A DNA stretch of 64,000 bases, taken from Leptolyngbya sp. BL0902 (GTDB lineage: Bacteria > Cyanobacteriota > Cyanobacteriia > Phormidesmidales > Phormidesmidaceae). The notes under the pieces were generated by a model. It did no database searches. It had not been told where the DNA came from and saw only the letters and a program-made list of their open reading frames with translations. Shown one piece after another: positions 1 through 9,610 of the stretch (its first letter is position 1; the number at the start of each line of letters is the position of its first letter). A program made the translations under genes and the position numbers. The stretch is from the NCBI RefSeq assembly GCF_016403105.1, contig NZ_CP046155.1, forward strand, positions 2,170,001-2,234,000, read 5' to 3'.

Positions 1-34
1 TGACTGACAAAAGATTATGCATCGGATGCACGCC

Positions 35-874
35 CTAGGGATGGGGTAGGGGTGTGAAGTCGAGGGGTTTCACCTGCTGAAGCACCTGAGCCATGGCGTC
101 ATGGAGGTGGCCATTGGTGGCCAATAGCCGACCGCTCTGGACGATCAGGGGGCTTTGGTCGTAGGCGGTGACTTTCCCTCCGGCCTCGCGGATGAGGGCA
201 ATGCCAGCGGTAATATCCCAGGGAGACAGGCCCCGTTCCCAGTAGCCATCGAGGCGACCGCAGGCGACGTAGGCCAGGTCTACCGCCGCCGATCCCCCCC
301 GCCGCACGCCCTGGGTGAGGTGGGTGAACTGGCAGAATTCGGCATAGTTATTGTCGGCGGTGTCGCGGCGGTCGTAGGCAAACCCGGTGACGAGCAGGCT
401 TTGGGCCAAATTATCCGTTGTCGAAACCTGCATCGGCTGGCGGTTGAAGGTAGCCCCTTGCCCCTTCGCCGCTTGAAACAGCTCGTTCAGGATGGGGTTA
501 TAGACCACGCCCAAAATCGGCTCGCCCTCAAACAGCAGGCCAATGGAAACCGAGCAGAAGGGATATTGGTGGGTGTAGTTGGTGGTGCCATCGAGGGGAT
601 CAATCGCCCAGAGAAAATCGCTGTTGGCTTGCCCTCCGGCTCCCGATTCCTCGGCCAAGATGCCGTGACTGGTGGGCAGATGACGGCCCATCACCGCCAT
701 AACCGCCGCCTCTGCGGCCCGATCCGCCTCGGTTACAAGGTCGCCAGATCGCCCCTTTTCCCGCACATCCTGGAGATTGCCCCAGTAGTGCTGAAGCACC
801 GCCCCAGCTGATTGCGCCGCTTCGGTGGCTACATCTAGCCAAGTGAGTAGATCACGGTCGGAGGGAAAGGTCAT
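35..874 (-). CDS. Inositol monophosphatase family phosphatase
   Basis: A 279-aa soluble Mg-dependent sugar-phosphate phosphatase of the SuhB/IMPase family, expected to remove phosphate from inositol-1-phosphate or a related sugar phosphate. Seen: the metal-binding EESGAGG stretch, the signature WAIDPLDGTTNY and the C-terminal GLSPWDITAG, in the usual family order. The open frame runs further upstream to about 1000, but the ATG at 874 (protein start MTFPSDRDLL) gives the normal family length, and the upstream stretch is low in conserved character. It is followed upstream by a ferredoxin gene on the same strand, 137 bp away. True substrate is not visible; histidinol-phosphatase or bisphosphate nucleotidase activity is possible in this superfamily. 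Confidence 0.9.
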   Translation of the reverse strand: MTFPSDRDLLTWLDVATEAAQSAGAVLQHYWGNLQDVREKGRSGDLVTEADRAAEAAVMAVMGRHLPTSHGILAEESGAGGQANSDFLWAIDPLDGTTNYTHQYPFCSVSIGLLFEGEPILGVVYNPILNELFQAAKGQGATFNRQPMQVSTTDNLAQSLLVTGFAYDRRDTADNNYAEFCQFTHLTQGVRRGGSAAVDLAYVACGRLDGYWERGLSPWDITAGIALIREAGGKVTAYDQSPLIVQSGRLLATNGHLHDAMAQVLQQVKPLDFTPLPHP

Positions 875-1011
875 GGGAGCCAGTACAGATGACAAAGGAC
901 AAAGGGCTACCGTTGGGTAGTGCTGAGGAGACGTGACCTCTTCAGCGGATAGCCTAGTAGGATGCGTTGGTCGACGGCATGAGCCAAGCCCGTGGGCCAA
1001 CCAACCGACGG

Positions 1012-1380
1012 CTAATCGTCTTCTAGGGGGAGGCCAAAGCGCACCTTGCCCTTGCCGAAGTAGCGGCCAAACTGAAGTTCGTAGACCTCGTCTTCGTCTT
1101 GGGTTTCCACGCGCAGGTCGCTGCGGGCATAGCTGACGCAGAGCAACGCATAGCCCTGGGCCCGCAGGTCGGGAGAGAGCCCCATGGCCTCTGGCTGCAC
1201 GAGATCGCCCTCCAGCACCCGCACGGCGCAGGTAGTGCAGGCTCCGTTGCGGCAGGAGAAGGGGAGGTCGATGCCTTGGCTTTCGGCGGTGTGAAGGATA
1301 TAGCGATCCTCGGGCACCTGAAACTGGTAGGTTTTGTTGGTATCGCGGTGGTGAACGATAACGGTGTGGGTAGGAGCCAT
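1012..1380 (-). CDS. Plant-type [2Fe-2S] ferredoxin with C-terminal extension (Fed2/FdC2-like)
   Basis: A 122-aa soluble electron carrier. Seen: the cluster ligands C43, C48 and C51 in CRNGACTTC and C81 in LLCVSYA, as in plant-type ferredoxins. It is longer than the usual 97-99 residue photosynthetic ferredoxin because of a basic/aromatic tail of about 20 residues (from FGRYFGKGKVRF to the end). Family knowledge: cyanobacteria carry an essential low-abundance ferredoxin of about this length (Synechocystis Fed2, plant FdC2) linked to low-iron response. Assigning this gene to that group is inference from length and tail. ATG at 1380 is the only good start. tRNA-Ser lies 140 bp upstream on the other strand. 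Confidence 0.88.
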   Translation of the reverse strand: MAPTHTVIVHHRDTNKTYQFQVPEDRYILHTAESQGIDLPFSCRNGACTTCAVRVLEGDLVQPEAMGLSPDLRAQGYALLCVSYARSDLRVETQDEDEVYELQFGRYFGKGKVRFGLPLEDD

Positions 1381-1520
1381 AGCGCCGATGAAAACCAGGA
1401 CAATGAGGGGTTTATCCTCCTATGCTCTCATGAAAAATTCCTTCCAAAACAAATTGTGGCATTTTGGGCCTTTTCTTTGGTAGGATATCTATCCGGTGGC
1501 GAAATGCTACCCCACACCCT

Positions 1521-1607
1521 GGAGAGATGGCCGAGCGGTTGAAGGCGCAGCACTGGAAATGCTGTTTAGGGGTGACTCTAACGAGGGTTCGAATCCCTCT
1601 CTCTCCG
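1521..1607 (+). tRNA. tRNA-Ser (anticodon GGA)
   Basis: 87-nt class II tRNA read directly from the bases. The acceptor stem GGAGAGA pairs with TCTCTCC, with G as discriminator base. The anticodon stem CAGCA/TGCTG encloses loop CTGGAAA, giving anticodon GGA (reads UCC/UCU). A long variable arm (GTGACTC type) and the T-loop GGTTCGAATCC follow. The 3' CCA is not encoded. Confidence 0.97.
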
Positions 1608-1679
1608 TCCCTAGCCCTGACATAGTCCTAAGCGTAGTCTTCCCTAGCGCTGAGCTAATGGATTGACCTCAACGCATGG

Positions 1680-2588
1680 TTGTCTACGGATCGTGATTCT
1701 GTGCTTCAGTTTCAGCCAGCGGGTTTTGTGCAGCGGGTGATGGCCACGCCCCTTGGCGTCATGGCCTACTATACCCATCCCCCTGCGGAAGAGGGCCAGG
1801 ATGATCGCCCGCCCCTGGTGTTTTTGCACAGCCTGGGGGGTGGGTCTTCTGCCTTTGAATGGTCGAAGGTCTATCCTGCCTTTGGCCACAGCCACCGGGT
1901 GATCGCCCCTGATCTGGTGGGCTGGGGGCAATCGGCCCATCCGGCGCGAGATTATCACGTCCAAGATTATTTTCAGGTCATCACCCACCTGCTCGAAGCT
2001 TTGGCAGAGCCGCCCGCTCTGGTGGTGGCCACCTCGCTGACGGCGGGGGTGATTATCCGGCTGGCGACCCAGCGCCCCGATCTATTCAAGGGATTATTCC
2101 TCGTCTCGCCCTCCGGCAACGGCGACTTTGGCCGCGACTACCGCGCTAGCCTGCCCGCTCTGTTGGCCAGCACCCCTGGTGTGGATAGCCTGCTCTATCA
2201 ACTGGGTGCGGCCAACGAACTGGCGGTTCGGGGCTTTCTGTCTACCTTCTTGTTTGCCAACCCCAGCCGCATCACCGAGGACATGGTGCAAGCCTATCTC
2301 ACCTGCACCCAACAGCCCAACGCCCAGTACGCGGCCTTGGCCTCCCTCAACGGCACCATTAGCTTTGACCTATCGCGCTATATGGGCCAGCTTGCCACCC
2401 CCACCCACATCATTCTGGGGGCAAAATCCCGCTTCACGCCGCCCAACATTACACGCCGCCTCGCCAGCCTCGCCCCCCAGGCCGTGGAGGCGGTGGTAGA
2501 GCTTCCCGACGTTGGGGTGCTGCCTCACCTAGAGCAGCCTGAATTGGTAGTGGAGGCTCTCCAAGAATTTCTCAACCGCTGGGCGTAG
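1680..2588 (+). CDS. Alpha/beta hydrolase
   Basis: 302-aa alpha/beta-hydrolase-fold protein of unknown substrate. Seen: the oxyanion-type turn LHSLGGGSSAF near residue 50, PDLVGWGQS near residue 80, and the nucleophile elbow with Ser119 in VVATSLTAG. This is a relaxed form of the usual GxSxG. The start is uncertain: the frame begins with TTG at 1680, and the first internal ATG is at 1740. The residues between (FQPAGFVQRV) look like the conserved N-terminus of cyanobacterial homologues, so I favour the TTG start. It stands alone, 70 bp after tRNA-Ser and convergent with the downstream methyltransferase. Confidence 0.8.
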   Translation: MSTDRDSVLQFQPAGFVQRVMATPLGVMAYYTHPPAEEGQDDRPPLVFLHSLGGGSSAFEWSKVYPAFGHSHRVIAPDLVGWGQSAHPARDYHVQDYFQVITHLLEALAEPPALVVATSLTAGVIIRLATQRPDLFKGLFLVSPSGNGDFGRDYRASLPALLASTPGVDSLLYQLGAANELAVRGFLSTFLFANPSRITEDMVQAYLTCTQQPNAQYAALASLNGTISFDLSRYMGQLATPTHIILGAKSRFTPPNITRRLASLAPQAVEAVVELPDVGVLPHLEQPELVVEALQEFLNRWA

Positions 2589-2661
2589 CGGGTCAGCCCT
2601 GGACGTTAGAAGCTCCCCAGAACCGTTCAAGACCTCTTCAGTCACTTCTAGAAATCTTCAA

Positions 2662-3366
2662 TTAGCCATCCCACTTCACCTTAAACAGGCGAAACAGTTC
2701 GTAATCGCGATGGGAAACCACCCGTCCGCCGTTCGATTTCACCAAAGCAGGCCACTGATCCAGGGAATCAAGCTGCACTTCGGCCCCCAGGTAGGTTTCT
2801 AAAATTGCCCAGCTTTCCGCCAGGGGCGCGTCGGGGTTGAGGGCATCGAACAGAAAGTGGCCACCGGGCTTGAGGACTTTTTTCACCTGTTGCAGCACCG
2901 TGTCCCAATAGTCAGCGGGGTAGTAGCAACTAACGCCCGTGGCGATTACCAGGTCGAAAAACTGGGGTTCGTAGTGATCCTGCAAACGGTGGGCGGGGGC
3001 TTGTTTCATGCCCTTAAAGAGCTTGGAATTGAGCTGTGGCCCCCGGGCGGTGACGGCCTTGCAGGCAAATTCGCTGATGTCGTGGCCGTGGAACAAGGCG
3101 TCCCAGTCTCGCCAGGGATAGACCAAAAAGCTGATGCCGCAGCCGATATCGAGGCAGTGATCTTTTTTGTGGGGTTTGATGGCTTCCCAAAAGGGCGTGG
3201 AGATGTGCGGCGTTAACCGTCCCGCCACCCAGTCTTTGAACAGGGGCATTTCTTCGATTTCCTGGGGGAGGTCGAAGGGTTGGCCCGAAAATTCTTGGTT
3301 ATAGCGCTGGGCAACGGCCTGGAGGGTGGCTCCCCAGGGGGAGGGATCGGCGTTGGGTAGGGGCAT
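2662..3366 (-). CDS. Class I SAM-dependent methyltransferase
   Basis: 234-aa methyltransferase. Seen: motif I CLDIGCGISFLVYPW, an acidic motif II region (FHGHDISEFACKAV), LVIATGVSCYYPADYW, and the post-motif LKPGGHFLFDALNPDAP typical of small-molecule methyltransferases. The frame stays open upstream to 3510, but that part overlaps the 60-aa gene in another frame. The ATG at 3366 (MPLPNADPSP) falls 12 bp after that gene's stop and is the sensible start. The two genes probably form a two-gene unit. Substrate unknown. Confidence 0.85.
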   Translation of the reverse strand: MPLPNADPSPWGATLQAVAQRYNQEFSGQPFDLPQEIEEMPLFKDWVAGRLTPHISTPFWEAIKPHKKDHCLDIGCGISFLVYPWRDWDALFHGHDISEFACKAVTARGPQLNSKLFKGMKQAPAHRLQDHYEPQFFDLVIATGVSCYYPADYWDTVLQQVKKVLKPGGHFLFDALNPDAPLAESWAILETYLGAEVQLDSLDQWPALVKSNGGRVVSHRDYELFRLFKVKWDG

Positions 3367-3377
3367 TCGTGTTTGTC

Positions 3378-3560
3378 CTAACCTTTGAGGGCGCGGTTGA
3401 AGTTTTCGCGATAGGACTTGCTGGAGGCCAACAGCAAGGGCCACAGCAGGGTCAATTTCACCTTGCCCTCGCTGAAGGTGGTGCGCTTGAAGCCTGCCCA
3501 GAACTTCCAAGCGCCGCCGCCATAGACACCCATCAGCACCAGAAACAGCAATGGACTCAT
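3378..3560 (-). CDS. Conserved 60-aa membrane-associated protein
   Basis: Short protein, hydrophobic at the N-terminus (MSPLLFLVLMGVYGGGAWKF) and then basic/amphipathic, ending SYRENFNRALKG. It reads as a genuine small gene: clean ATG, AGGAAAAC just upstream on the coding strand, and tight 12-bp coupling to the downstream methyltransferase. I believe similar short proteins occur across cyanobacteria, but that is recollection, not a search. One hydrophobic segment near the N-terminus suggests a membrane-anchored protein. No function can be assigned. Confidence 0.7.
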   Translation of the reverse strand: MSPLLFLVLMGVYGGGAWKFWAGFKRTTFSEGKVKLTLLWPLLLASSKSYRENFNRALKG

Positions 3561-3873
3561 AGGTTTTCCTCCGGTTGGGGCCTTCCCCTTTCTTACTAAA
3601 ATACTAAGGGTTGGTCAATTTGTGCAGAACAGCGGGTCGTGATCAGGGGTTAGGGCCAGGGTCAGTAGGCGGCAGGAAGGTCGTTTTACCCCATAGCCTC
3701 AGCCCTAGGATAGACATCTAGGTCGCGTTCCTCCCGTAAGCTATCGATGTTACGGTAGCCTCAAGGGTTCCCAGGTATAGTCGGCAGGGGAGGAATGGGT
3801 TAATAACGGGTCGATGGCTCACAGGCGAATCGACAGGGTTGCAAATACCGTTGAGTAGCAGGAAGGAGACAAG
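3561..3873. other. Intergenic region upstream of the nucleotidyltransferase gene
   Basis: 313 bp between divergent genes. A TATAGT hexamer at 3776-3781 would suit a plus-strand -10 box, but no good -35 sits at the right distance. A strong ribosome-binding site (AGGAAGGAGA) directly precedes the ATG at 3874. No RNA gene or repeat was recognised. Confidence 0.5.
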
Positions 3874-6378
3874 ATGCGTGCAGTGCTAATGGCTGGCGGT
3901 TCAGGGACACGGTTACGCCCCCTCACCTGCGACCTTCCAAAACCGATGGTGCCCATCCTCAATCGCCCTATCGCCGAGCACATCGTCAATTTGCTAAAGC
4001 GCAACGGCATCTATGAGGTGATTGCTACGCTGCACTATCTGCCCGACGTCATGCGCGACTATTTCCAGGACGGGCGCGAGTTTGGGGTGCAGATGACCTA
4101 CGCCGTGGAGGAGGATCAACCCCTGGGCACGGCGGGCTGCGTCAAGAATATTGCGGATTGGTTGGACGACACCTTTTTGGTGATCAGCGGCGACAGCGTC
4201 ACGGATTTTGATCTGCAAGCGGCGATTCGCTTCCATCGGCAGCGGGGATCGAAGGCGACCCTGGTGCTCACCCGTGTGCCCAACCCCATCGAGTTTGGGG
4301 TGGTGATTACCAACGCCGAGGGCCACATTCAGCGCTTTTTGGAAAAACCGTCAACCAGCGAAATTTTTTCTGACACCGTCAACACAGGTACCTACATTCT
4401 GGAACCGGAGGTGCTGGACTACCTGCCTGCCAACCAAGAGTGCGACTTTTCTAAGGATCTCTTCCCCCTACTGCTGGCCAAGGGCGAACCGATCTACGGC
4501 TACGTGGCCGAGGGCTATTGGTGCGATGTGGGCCATCTGGATGCCTACCGCGAGGCTCAGTACGACGCCCTTCATGGCAAGGTGATGGTGGACTATGCCT
4601 ACCCGGAGACCTCGGTGGGGATCTGGGTGGGCGAAAATACCTACATCGACCCCACCGCCCAACTGCATCCTCCGGTGATGATTGGCAAAAACTGCCGCAT
4701 CGGGGCGCGGACGGTGCTGGAACCGGGGACGGTGATTGGCGATAACGTCACTATCGGCAACGACGCCGACCTCAAGCGCCCGATTGTCTGGAACGGGGCC
4801 ATTGTGGGGGATGAGGTACACCTAAGGGCCTGTAGCATTGCGCGGGGGGCCAGGGTAGATCGGCGTTCCCATGTGTTGGAAGGGGCGGTGATTGGGCCGC
4901 TCTCCACCGTGGGCGAAGAGGCCCAGATTAGCCCTGGGGTGCGGGTTTGGCCCAGCAAGCAAATTGAGTCAGGGGCGATCTTGAACATCAATTTGATTTG
5001 GGGCAACACGGCCCAGCGCAATTTGTTTGGGCAACGGGGGGTTTCGGGGCTGGCCAACATCGACATCACGCCGGAATTTGCCGTCAAACTGGGGGCGGCC
5101 TACGGGTCTACTCTCAAGCCCGGTTCCCACGTCACCGTCTCGCGGGATCAGCGCAGCATTTCCCGCATGGTGTCCCGGTCGCTGATTGCGGGGCTGATGT
5201 CCGTCGGTATCAACGTCCAAAATCTGGAATCCACCGCCATCCCCGTGGCCCGTGTCGCCCTGGTGCAGATGGGCGTGGTGGGCGGCATCCACGTTCGCCT
5301 CCATCCCACCCGCCCCGACCAGGTGTTGATTGAATTCTTCGACGAGCGCGGCATCGACATCGGCAAGGGCAAGGAAAAGAAAATTGAAGGCGCTTACTTC
5401 AAGGAAGACCTCCGCCGTTCCGCCATCGACGAAATCGGCACCGTCACTACCCCGGCCCGCCTGGTGTCCACCTACATCACCGCCTTTGAAAAACACCTGA
5501 ATGTCGAGGCCGTTACCCATAGTCAGGCCAAGGTCGTCATCGACTATGCCTATGCCGTGTCTGGGGCAGTGCTGCCGCAAATCCTCGGCAAGTTTGCCTG
5601 CGATGCCGTAGTGCTGAATGCCAGCCTGCGCCAGTCGCCCCTCTCCCCCGACGAACGCGAGGTGATGCTGGGCCAACTGGGTCAGGTGGTGCAGGCGCTG
5701 CGGGCCACCTTTGGGGCGCAGGTGTCGGCCAACGGCGAACAGTTGATTTTGGTGGACGAGATGGGGGCGCAAATTCGCGGCGAAACCCTTACGGCCCTGA
5801 TGGCCCACCTGATGCTTACCGCCCAGCCCAGGGGCACCATCGTCGTTCCGGTGCAGGCTTCCGGGGCCGTGGAACACATCGCCCGTCGCCACGGTGGCCA
5901 GGTGATTCGCACCAAGGCCAACCCCACGGCGCTGATGCAAGCCTGCCAAGAAAACCCCAACGTCGTCCTCGGCGGTAGCGGTGACATGGGCTTTATTTTC
6001 CCCGAACTGCACCCCGGCTTTGATGCCATGTTCTGCATCGCCAAGCTGATTGAAATGCTGAGCCTACAAGACCATTCCCTCGGCCAAATCTGGTCAGACC
6101 TGCCCCGCACCATCCACCGCAGCCAAACCCTGCGCTGCCCCTGGACGGTAAAAGGTGCCCTCATGCGCCATTTGGTGGAAACCACACCCCAGGAACGCCT
6201 AGAACTGATCGACGGGGTTAAAATTTTAGGAGACAACCCCGACGACTGGGTGCTGGTGCTGCCCGATGCCGGGGAACCCCTCGTCCATCTCTTTGGCAAC
6301 AGCCAAAACCGAGACTGGCTCGATGCTACCCTCAACCAGTACCATAGCCAGGTGCAGCACTTTATTGACCAAGCCTAG
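3874..6378 (+). CDS. Mannose-1-phosphate guanylyltransferase-type nucleotidyltransferase with phosphomannomutase-like C-terminal domain
   Basis: 834 aa, cytosolic, likely making an activated sugar such as GDP-mannose for polysaccharide synthesis. Residues 1-235 form the NTP-transferase domain with [13 protein letters not shown], the lysine in [18 protein letters not shown] and SGDSVTDFD. Residues about 250-370 hold left-handed beta-helix hexapeptide repeats ([16 protein letters not shown] type). Residues about 380-834 resemble a phosphohexomutase, but the catalytic phosphoserine loop (TASHNP type) is replaced by [13 protein letters not shown], and no clear DxDxD metal loop is seen ([15 protein letters not shown] instead). 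The tail is therefore probably not an active mutase. AGGAAGGAGA ribosome site fixes the start. Exact nucleotide and sugar are inferred. Confidence 0.85.
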   Translation: MRAVLMAGGSGTRLRPLTCDLPKPMVPILNRPIAEHIVNLLKRNGIYEVIATLHYLPDVMRDYFQDGREFGVQMTYAVEEDQPLGTAGCVKNIADWLDDTFLVISGDSVTDFDLQAAIRFHRQRGSKATLVLTRVPNPIEFGVVITNAEGHIQRFLEKPSTSEIFSDTVNTGTYILEPEVLDYLPANQECDFSKDLFPLLLAKGEPIYGYVAEGYWCDVGHLDAYREAQYDALHGKVMVDYAYPETSVGIWVGENTYIDPTAQLHPPVMIGKNCRIGARTVLEPGTVIGDNVTIGNDADLKRPIVWNGAIVGDEVHLRACSIARGARVDRRSHVLEGAVIGPLSTVGEEAQISPGVRVWPSKQIESGAILNINLIWGNTAQRNLFGQRGVSGLANIDITPEFAVKLGAAYGSTLKPGSHVTVSRDQRSISRMVSRSLIAGLMSVGINVQNLESTAIPVARVALVQMGVVGGIHVRLHPTRPDQVLIEFFDERGIDIGKGKEKKIEGAYFKEDLRRSAIDEIGTVTTPARLVSTYITAFEKHLNVEAVTHSQAKVVIDYAYAVSGAVLPQILGKFACDAVVLNASLRQSPLSPDEREVMLGQLGQVVQALRATFGAQVSANGEQLILVDEMGAQIRGETLTALMAHLMLTAQPRGTIVVPVQASGAVEHIARRHGGQVIRTKANPTALMQACQENPNVVLGGSGDMGFIFPELHPGFDAMFCIAKLIEMLSLQDHSLGQIWSDLPRTIHRSQTLRCPWTVKGALMRHLVETTPQERLELIDGVKILGDNPDDWVLVLPDAGEPLVHLFGNSQNRDWLDATLNQYHSQVQHFIDQA

Positions 6379-6535
6379 GGGAGGCCGTCCTAGGGAGTTC
6401 AGTCGCCCCTGAATTTCCCCAATCCGACAGGAAAGCCCGCCCTCGGTAAGCCAAGTCAATCGCCTGCGTCCAAGCCCTGCCGTCCAAGCCCTCGGGTCAG
6501 GGCCGCTCAATCCGGGTATCGAAGGAGAATAGCCG

Positions 6536-7000
6536 ATGAACAACTGTATGCTTTTGGCGGAGATCGTCCAAGCGCCCCAACTCCGCTACACCTCGGATAC
6601 CCAAACTCCCGTGGCCGAGTTTGTGGTGCAGTTCCCCGGCCTGCGGGACGGCGACCCAGCGGGGCAAATGAAAGTCGTCGGCTGGGGCAACCTGGCCCAG
6701 GAAATTCAGGAAAACTACCAGGTGGGTCAGCGCGTCCTGCTTGAAGGTCGCCTGGGCATGAACACCGTGGAACGCCCCGAGGGCTACAAAGAAAAACAGG
6801 CCGAACTCACTGTCCAGCGCATCTACAACGCCGGAACCTTCGCCACCATGCCCATGGCCGCCCCCACCCCCCTCACCGCCAGCGCCCCCGCTGCCTCAGC
6901 GCCGCCCCGGCCCGCCGCCACTCCCCGACCCACCGCTCCGACCCCCAGCCCCGCCGCTGATTCCGACCCCGGCATCAACTACGACGAAATCCCGTTCTAG
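6536..7000 (+). CDS. ssb: Single-stranded DNA-binding protein
   Basis: 154-aa OB-fold protein that coats single-stranded DNA in replication and repair. Seen: the OB domain at residues 1-105 (FVVQFPGLRDG, MKVVGWGNLAQEI, GQRVLLEGRL), then a flexible Pro/Ala/Thr-rich linker at about 110-140, and the acidic protein-docking tail ending NYDEIPF. The tail matches the bacterial SSB C-terminus (DDIPF type). The linker is very GC-rich. The Uma2 gene starts 6 bp after the stop, so the two are probably cotranscribed. Confidence 0.92.
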   Translation: MNNCMLLAEIVQAPQLRYTSDTQTPVAEFVVQFPGLRDGDPAGQMKVVGWGNLAQEIQENYQVGQRVLLEGRLGMNTVERPEGYKEKQAELTVQRIYNAGTFATMPMAAPTPLTASAPAASAPPRPAATPRPTAPTPSPAADSDPGINYDEIPF

Positions 7001-7006
7001 GGCGGA

Positions 7007-7675
7007 ATGGCCATCCCCACCATGACCTCCATCCTCGCCACCCCTCTCAGCCAAATTGAGCTAACCCCTGGGAGTGCCCTACAAATTTCGGGCCTCTCCT
7101 GGGATAGCTACGGAGCGCTGCTGGAGGAACTGGGCGAAACCCGCGCCACCCGTATCGCCTACGACCAGGGAGTGCTAGAAATCCGAATGCCGGGACAGTT
7201 GCATGAAGTCATCAGCCAGGTGCTCGCCGCCATCATTCTGACCTTGGCCGAGGAATCGGGACTAGAGTGCAACAATTTAGGTTCTATGCGGATGAATCGG
7301 CCCGATTTGGCGAAGGGAGTAGAACCAGACGGCTGTTTTTATCTTCAAAATGCTCACGCTGGCCAGGGCATGGGTTCCAGGACACCTCTAGAGTTACCCC
7401 CCGATGGGGTGCTAGAGGTCGATATTGCCAATCGTTCCGACCATAAGCTGTCCATCTACCAGGCTATGCCCATCCCTGAGGTGTGGCTATATCGACAGGA
7501 AGCCCTGACTTTTTTGGTGCTCCAGGACGGTGACTATCAGCCCCAGCCTGTTAGCCGTGCGTTTCCTTTCGTCACCGACGACCAACTCAACCAGTGGATT
7601 CAACTCCGCAAAACCGGAACTGACCTCACCGTAATCCGAGCGGTGCGCCAATTTTACCGGGATAGGTTGAGATAG
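7007..7675 (+). CDS. Uma2 family (DUF820) putative endonuclease
   Basis: 222-aa protein of the Uma2/DUF820 family, a PD-(D/E)XK nuclease-fold group greatly expanded in cyanobacteria. Its biological role is unsettled. Seen: YDQGVLEIRMPGQLHE near residue 55, KGVEPDGCFY near residue 100 and VLEVDIANRSDHKLSIYQA near residue 135. These positions correspond to the usual E-P-D, E-V and K elements. Two in-frame ATGs (7007 and 7022) could start it; the first is 6 bp after ssb. A DNA-related role together with SSB is only a guess from the spacing. Confidence 0.85.
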   Translation: MAIPTMTSILATPLSQIELTPGSALQISGLSWDSYGALLEELGETRATRIAYDQGVLEIRMPGQLHEVISQVLAAIILTLAEESGLECNNLGSMRMNRPDLAKGVEPDGCFYLQNAHAGQGMGSRTPLELPPDGVLEVDIANRSDHKLSIYQAMPIPEVWLYRQEALTFLVLQDGDYQPQPVSRAFPFVTDDQLNQWIQLRKTGTDLTVIRAVRQFYRDRLR

Positions 7676-7764
7676 TGGGGAATTTACCTCGGCCTCCCCA
7701 TTCCAAGGGGGTGGTTGTGTGAGAATAATCGTTGTCGCCTCCCATTGTTCTGTGGCCCCGTTCT

Positions 7765-8199
7765 ATGTCTACCCGTCCCGCGTCCGTCGAAAAAATCGTT
7801 AGCCGTTTTCAGCAAACCGCCGACCCCAAGCGTCGCTACGAGCAGTTGCTGTTCCTAGCCAAAAAGCTGGATCCCCTGCCGGAGGACTGCAAAACCCCGG
7901 AAAATAAGGTGCAGGGCTGTGTCTCCCAGGTGTTTGTGGTCGCTGACCTAGTGGAAGGCAAGGTGCAGTACCAGGCGGATTCTGACGCCCAAATTACTAA
8001 GGGTCTGGTGGCCTTTTTGGTGCGGGGGCTCAACGGCCTCACGCCCCAGGAAATTGTTGACCTCAGCCCCGATTTCATCAAAGACACCCAGCTCGATGTC
8101 AGCCTCACCCCGTCACGGGCCAATGGGTTCTACAACATTTTCAAAAAAATGCAGACCCTGGCGGCGGGGTTCCTGGTAGCCTCGTCGGCCCAAGGTTAG
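7765..8199 (+). CDS. sufE: SufE family sulfur acceptor for Fe-S cluster assembly
   Basis: 144-aa protein that accepts persulfide sulfur from the cysteine desulfurase SufS. Seen: the conserved catalytic loop KVQGCVSQV, with Cys52 as the sulfur-accepting residue, and the C-terminal [16 protein letters not shown]. The open frame extends back to a TTG at 7732, but the ATG at 7765 ([11 protein letters not shown]) is the natural start. mnmE begins 7 bp downstream, so SufE and the tRNA-modifying GTPase are likely cotranscribed. Confidence 0.92.
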   Translation: MSTRPASVEKIVSRFQQTADPKRRYEQLLFLAKKLDPLPEDCKTPENKVQGCVSQVFVVADLVEGKVQYQADSDAQITKGLVAFLVRGLNGLTPQEIVDLSPDFIKDTQLDVSLTPSRANGFYNIFKKMQTLAAGFLVASSAQG

Positions 8200-8206
8200 G
8201 CCCGTT

Positions 8207-9610
8207 ATGGGTATCGATAGGGTTCAAACCAGCCAGCCGCCCCAGGGCGAAACCATTGCGGCCATTGCCACGGCGATTGTGCCACAGCAGGGCAGCGTGG
8301 GAATCGTACGGCTGTCGGGGGCGACGGCGTTGACTATTGCCCAGGCGTTGTTTCGGGCTCCGGGGCGGCAACCCTGGGAGAGCCACCGCATTCTCTACGG
8401 CTATGTGGTGGATCCTGCCACGGGGCAAACGGTGGATGAGGCACTGCTGATGCTGATGCTGGCCCCCCGTTCCTACACCCGCGAGGATGTGGTGGAATTT
8501 CACTGCCACGGCGGCGTGATGGCGGTGCAGCAGGTGTTGCAGTTGTGTTTGAACCAGGGGGCACGGCTGGCCCAGGCGGGGGAATTTACCCTGCGGGCCT
8601 TTTTGAACGGAAGGCTCGACCTCACCCAGGCGGAGGGGGTGGCGGATTTGGTGGCGGCGCAATCGACCCTAGCGGCAAGAACGGCTCTGGCGGGGGTGCA
8701 GGGCAAGCTGACTCAGCCCATTCGCGCCCTGCGTTCCCGGTGTTTGGATATTTTGGCGGAGGTGGAGGCCCGCATTGACTTTGAGGACGACCTGCCGCCC
8801 TTGGATGAGGCGTCTGTTCGTCGAAATCTGGATGGGGTGCTAGCCGAGGTTGACCAACTCCTGGCCACGGCGGAACAGGGGGAACGCCTACGCACGGGGC
8901 TGAAGGTCGCCATTGTGGGACGGCCCAATGTGGGTAAATCCAGCCTGCTGAATGCCTGGAGCCGCACGGATCGCGCCATTGTCACCGACCTGCCAGGGAC
9001 GACCCGCGATGTGGTGGAGTCGCACTTGGTGGTGGGCGGCATTCCGGTGCAGGTGTTGGATACGGCGGGGATTCGCGAAGCTACCGACCAGGTGGAGCAG
9101 ATCGGCATCGAACGCTCTCGACGTGCCGCCCAGGCAGCGGATTTGGTGCTGCTGACCCTGGATGCCACGGCAGGCTGGACGGAGGCGGATCAGGCGCTTT
9201 ACGACCTAGTGCAGGATCGACCCCTGATTGTGGTGATTAACAAGCGGGATTTGGTCAATCAGGACATCGCCATTGCCCTGCCCGATGCCCATGTGCCCAC
9301 GGTCTACACCGCCGCCGCCCAAAACCAGGGCATCGACGCTTTGGAGAACGCCATCCTCAAGGCAATCCACGCCGACCAGATCGCCCTGAGTAATTTGGAA
9401 TTTACCCTCAACCAGCGCCAAGCCGCTGCCCTCACTGAGGCCCACATTGCCCTGCGCCAGGTGCAGCAGACTATTGAGGGTCAGCTTCCCCTCGATTTTT
9501 GGACGATTGACCTGCGTACCGCCATCCACGCCCTTGGATCCATCACGGGGGATGAACTGACAGAATCTATGCTAGACGAGATTTTCAGCCGTTTCTGCAT
9601 CGGCAAATGA
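8207..9610 (+). CDS. mnmE: tRNA uridine-5-carboxymethylaminomethyl modification GTPase MnmE
   Basis: 467-aa GTPase that works with MnmG to modify the wobble uridine of certain tRNAs. Seen: the N-terminal folate-binding domain at residues 1-125 ([20 protein letters not shown]), an alpha-helical domain, and the inserted G domain with [29 protein letters not shown] and NKRDL. It ends with the invariant catalytic CIGK. The length is normal. Its last 39 bp overlap, tail to tail, the 3' end of the minus-strand receiver/kinase gene. Confidence 0.96.
   Translation: MGIDRVQTSQPPQGETIAAIATAIVPQQGSVGIVRLSGATALTIAQALFRAPGRQPWESHRILYGYVVDPATGQTVDEALLMLMLAPRSYTREDVVEFHCHGGVMAVQQVLQLCLNQGARLAQAGEFTLRAFLNGRLDLTQAEGVADLVAAQSTLAARTALAGVQGKLTQPIRALRSRCLDILAEVEARIDFEDDLPPLDEASVRRNLDGVLAEVDQLLATAEQGERLRTGLKVAIVGRPNVGKSSLLNAWSRTDRAIVTDLPGTTRDVVESHLVVGGIPVQVLDTAGIREATDQVEQIGIERSRRAAQAADLVLLTLDATAGWTEADQALYDLVQDRPLIVVINKRDLVNQDIAIALPDAHVPTVYTAAAQNQGIDALENAILKAIHADQIALSNLEFTLNQRQAAALTEAHIALRQVQQTIEGQLPLDFWTIDLRTAIHALGSITGDELTESMLDEIFSRFCIGK

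Noticed and set aside
4969-6012. 347-codon minus-strand open frame opposite the nucleotidyltransferase gene
   Set aside because: Antisense shadow in GC-rich coding DNA; His/Gly/Val-rich composition, no motifs, and the plus-strand gene is clearly real.
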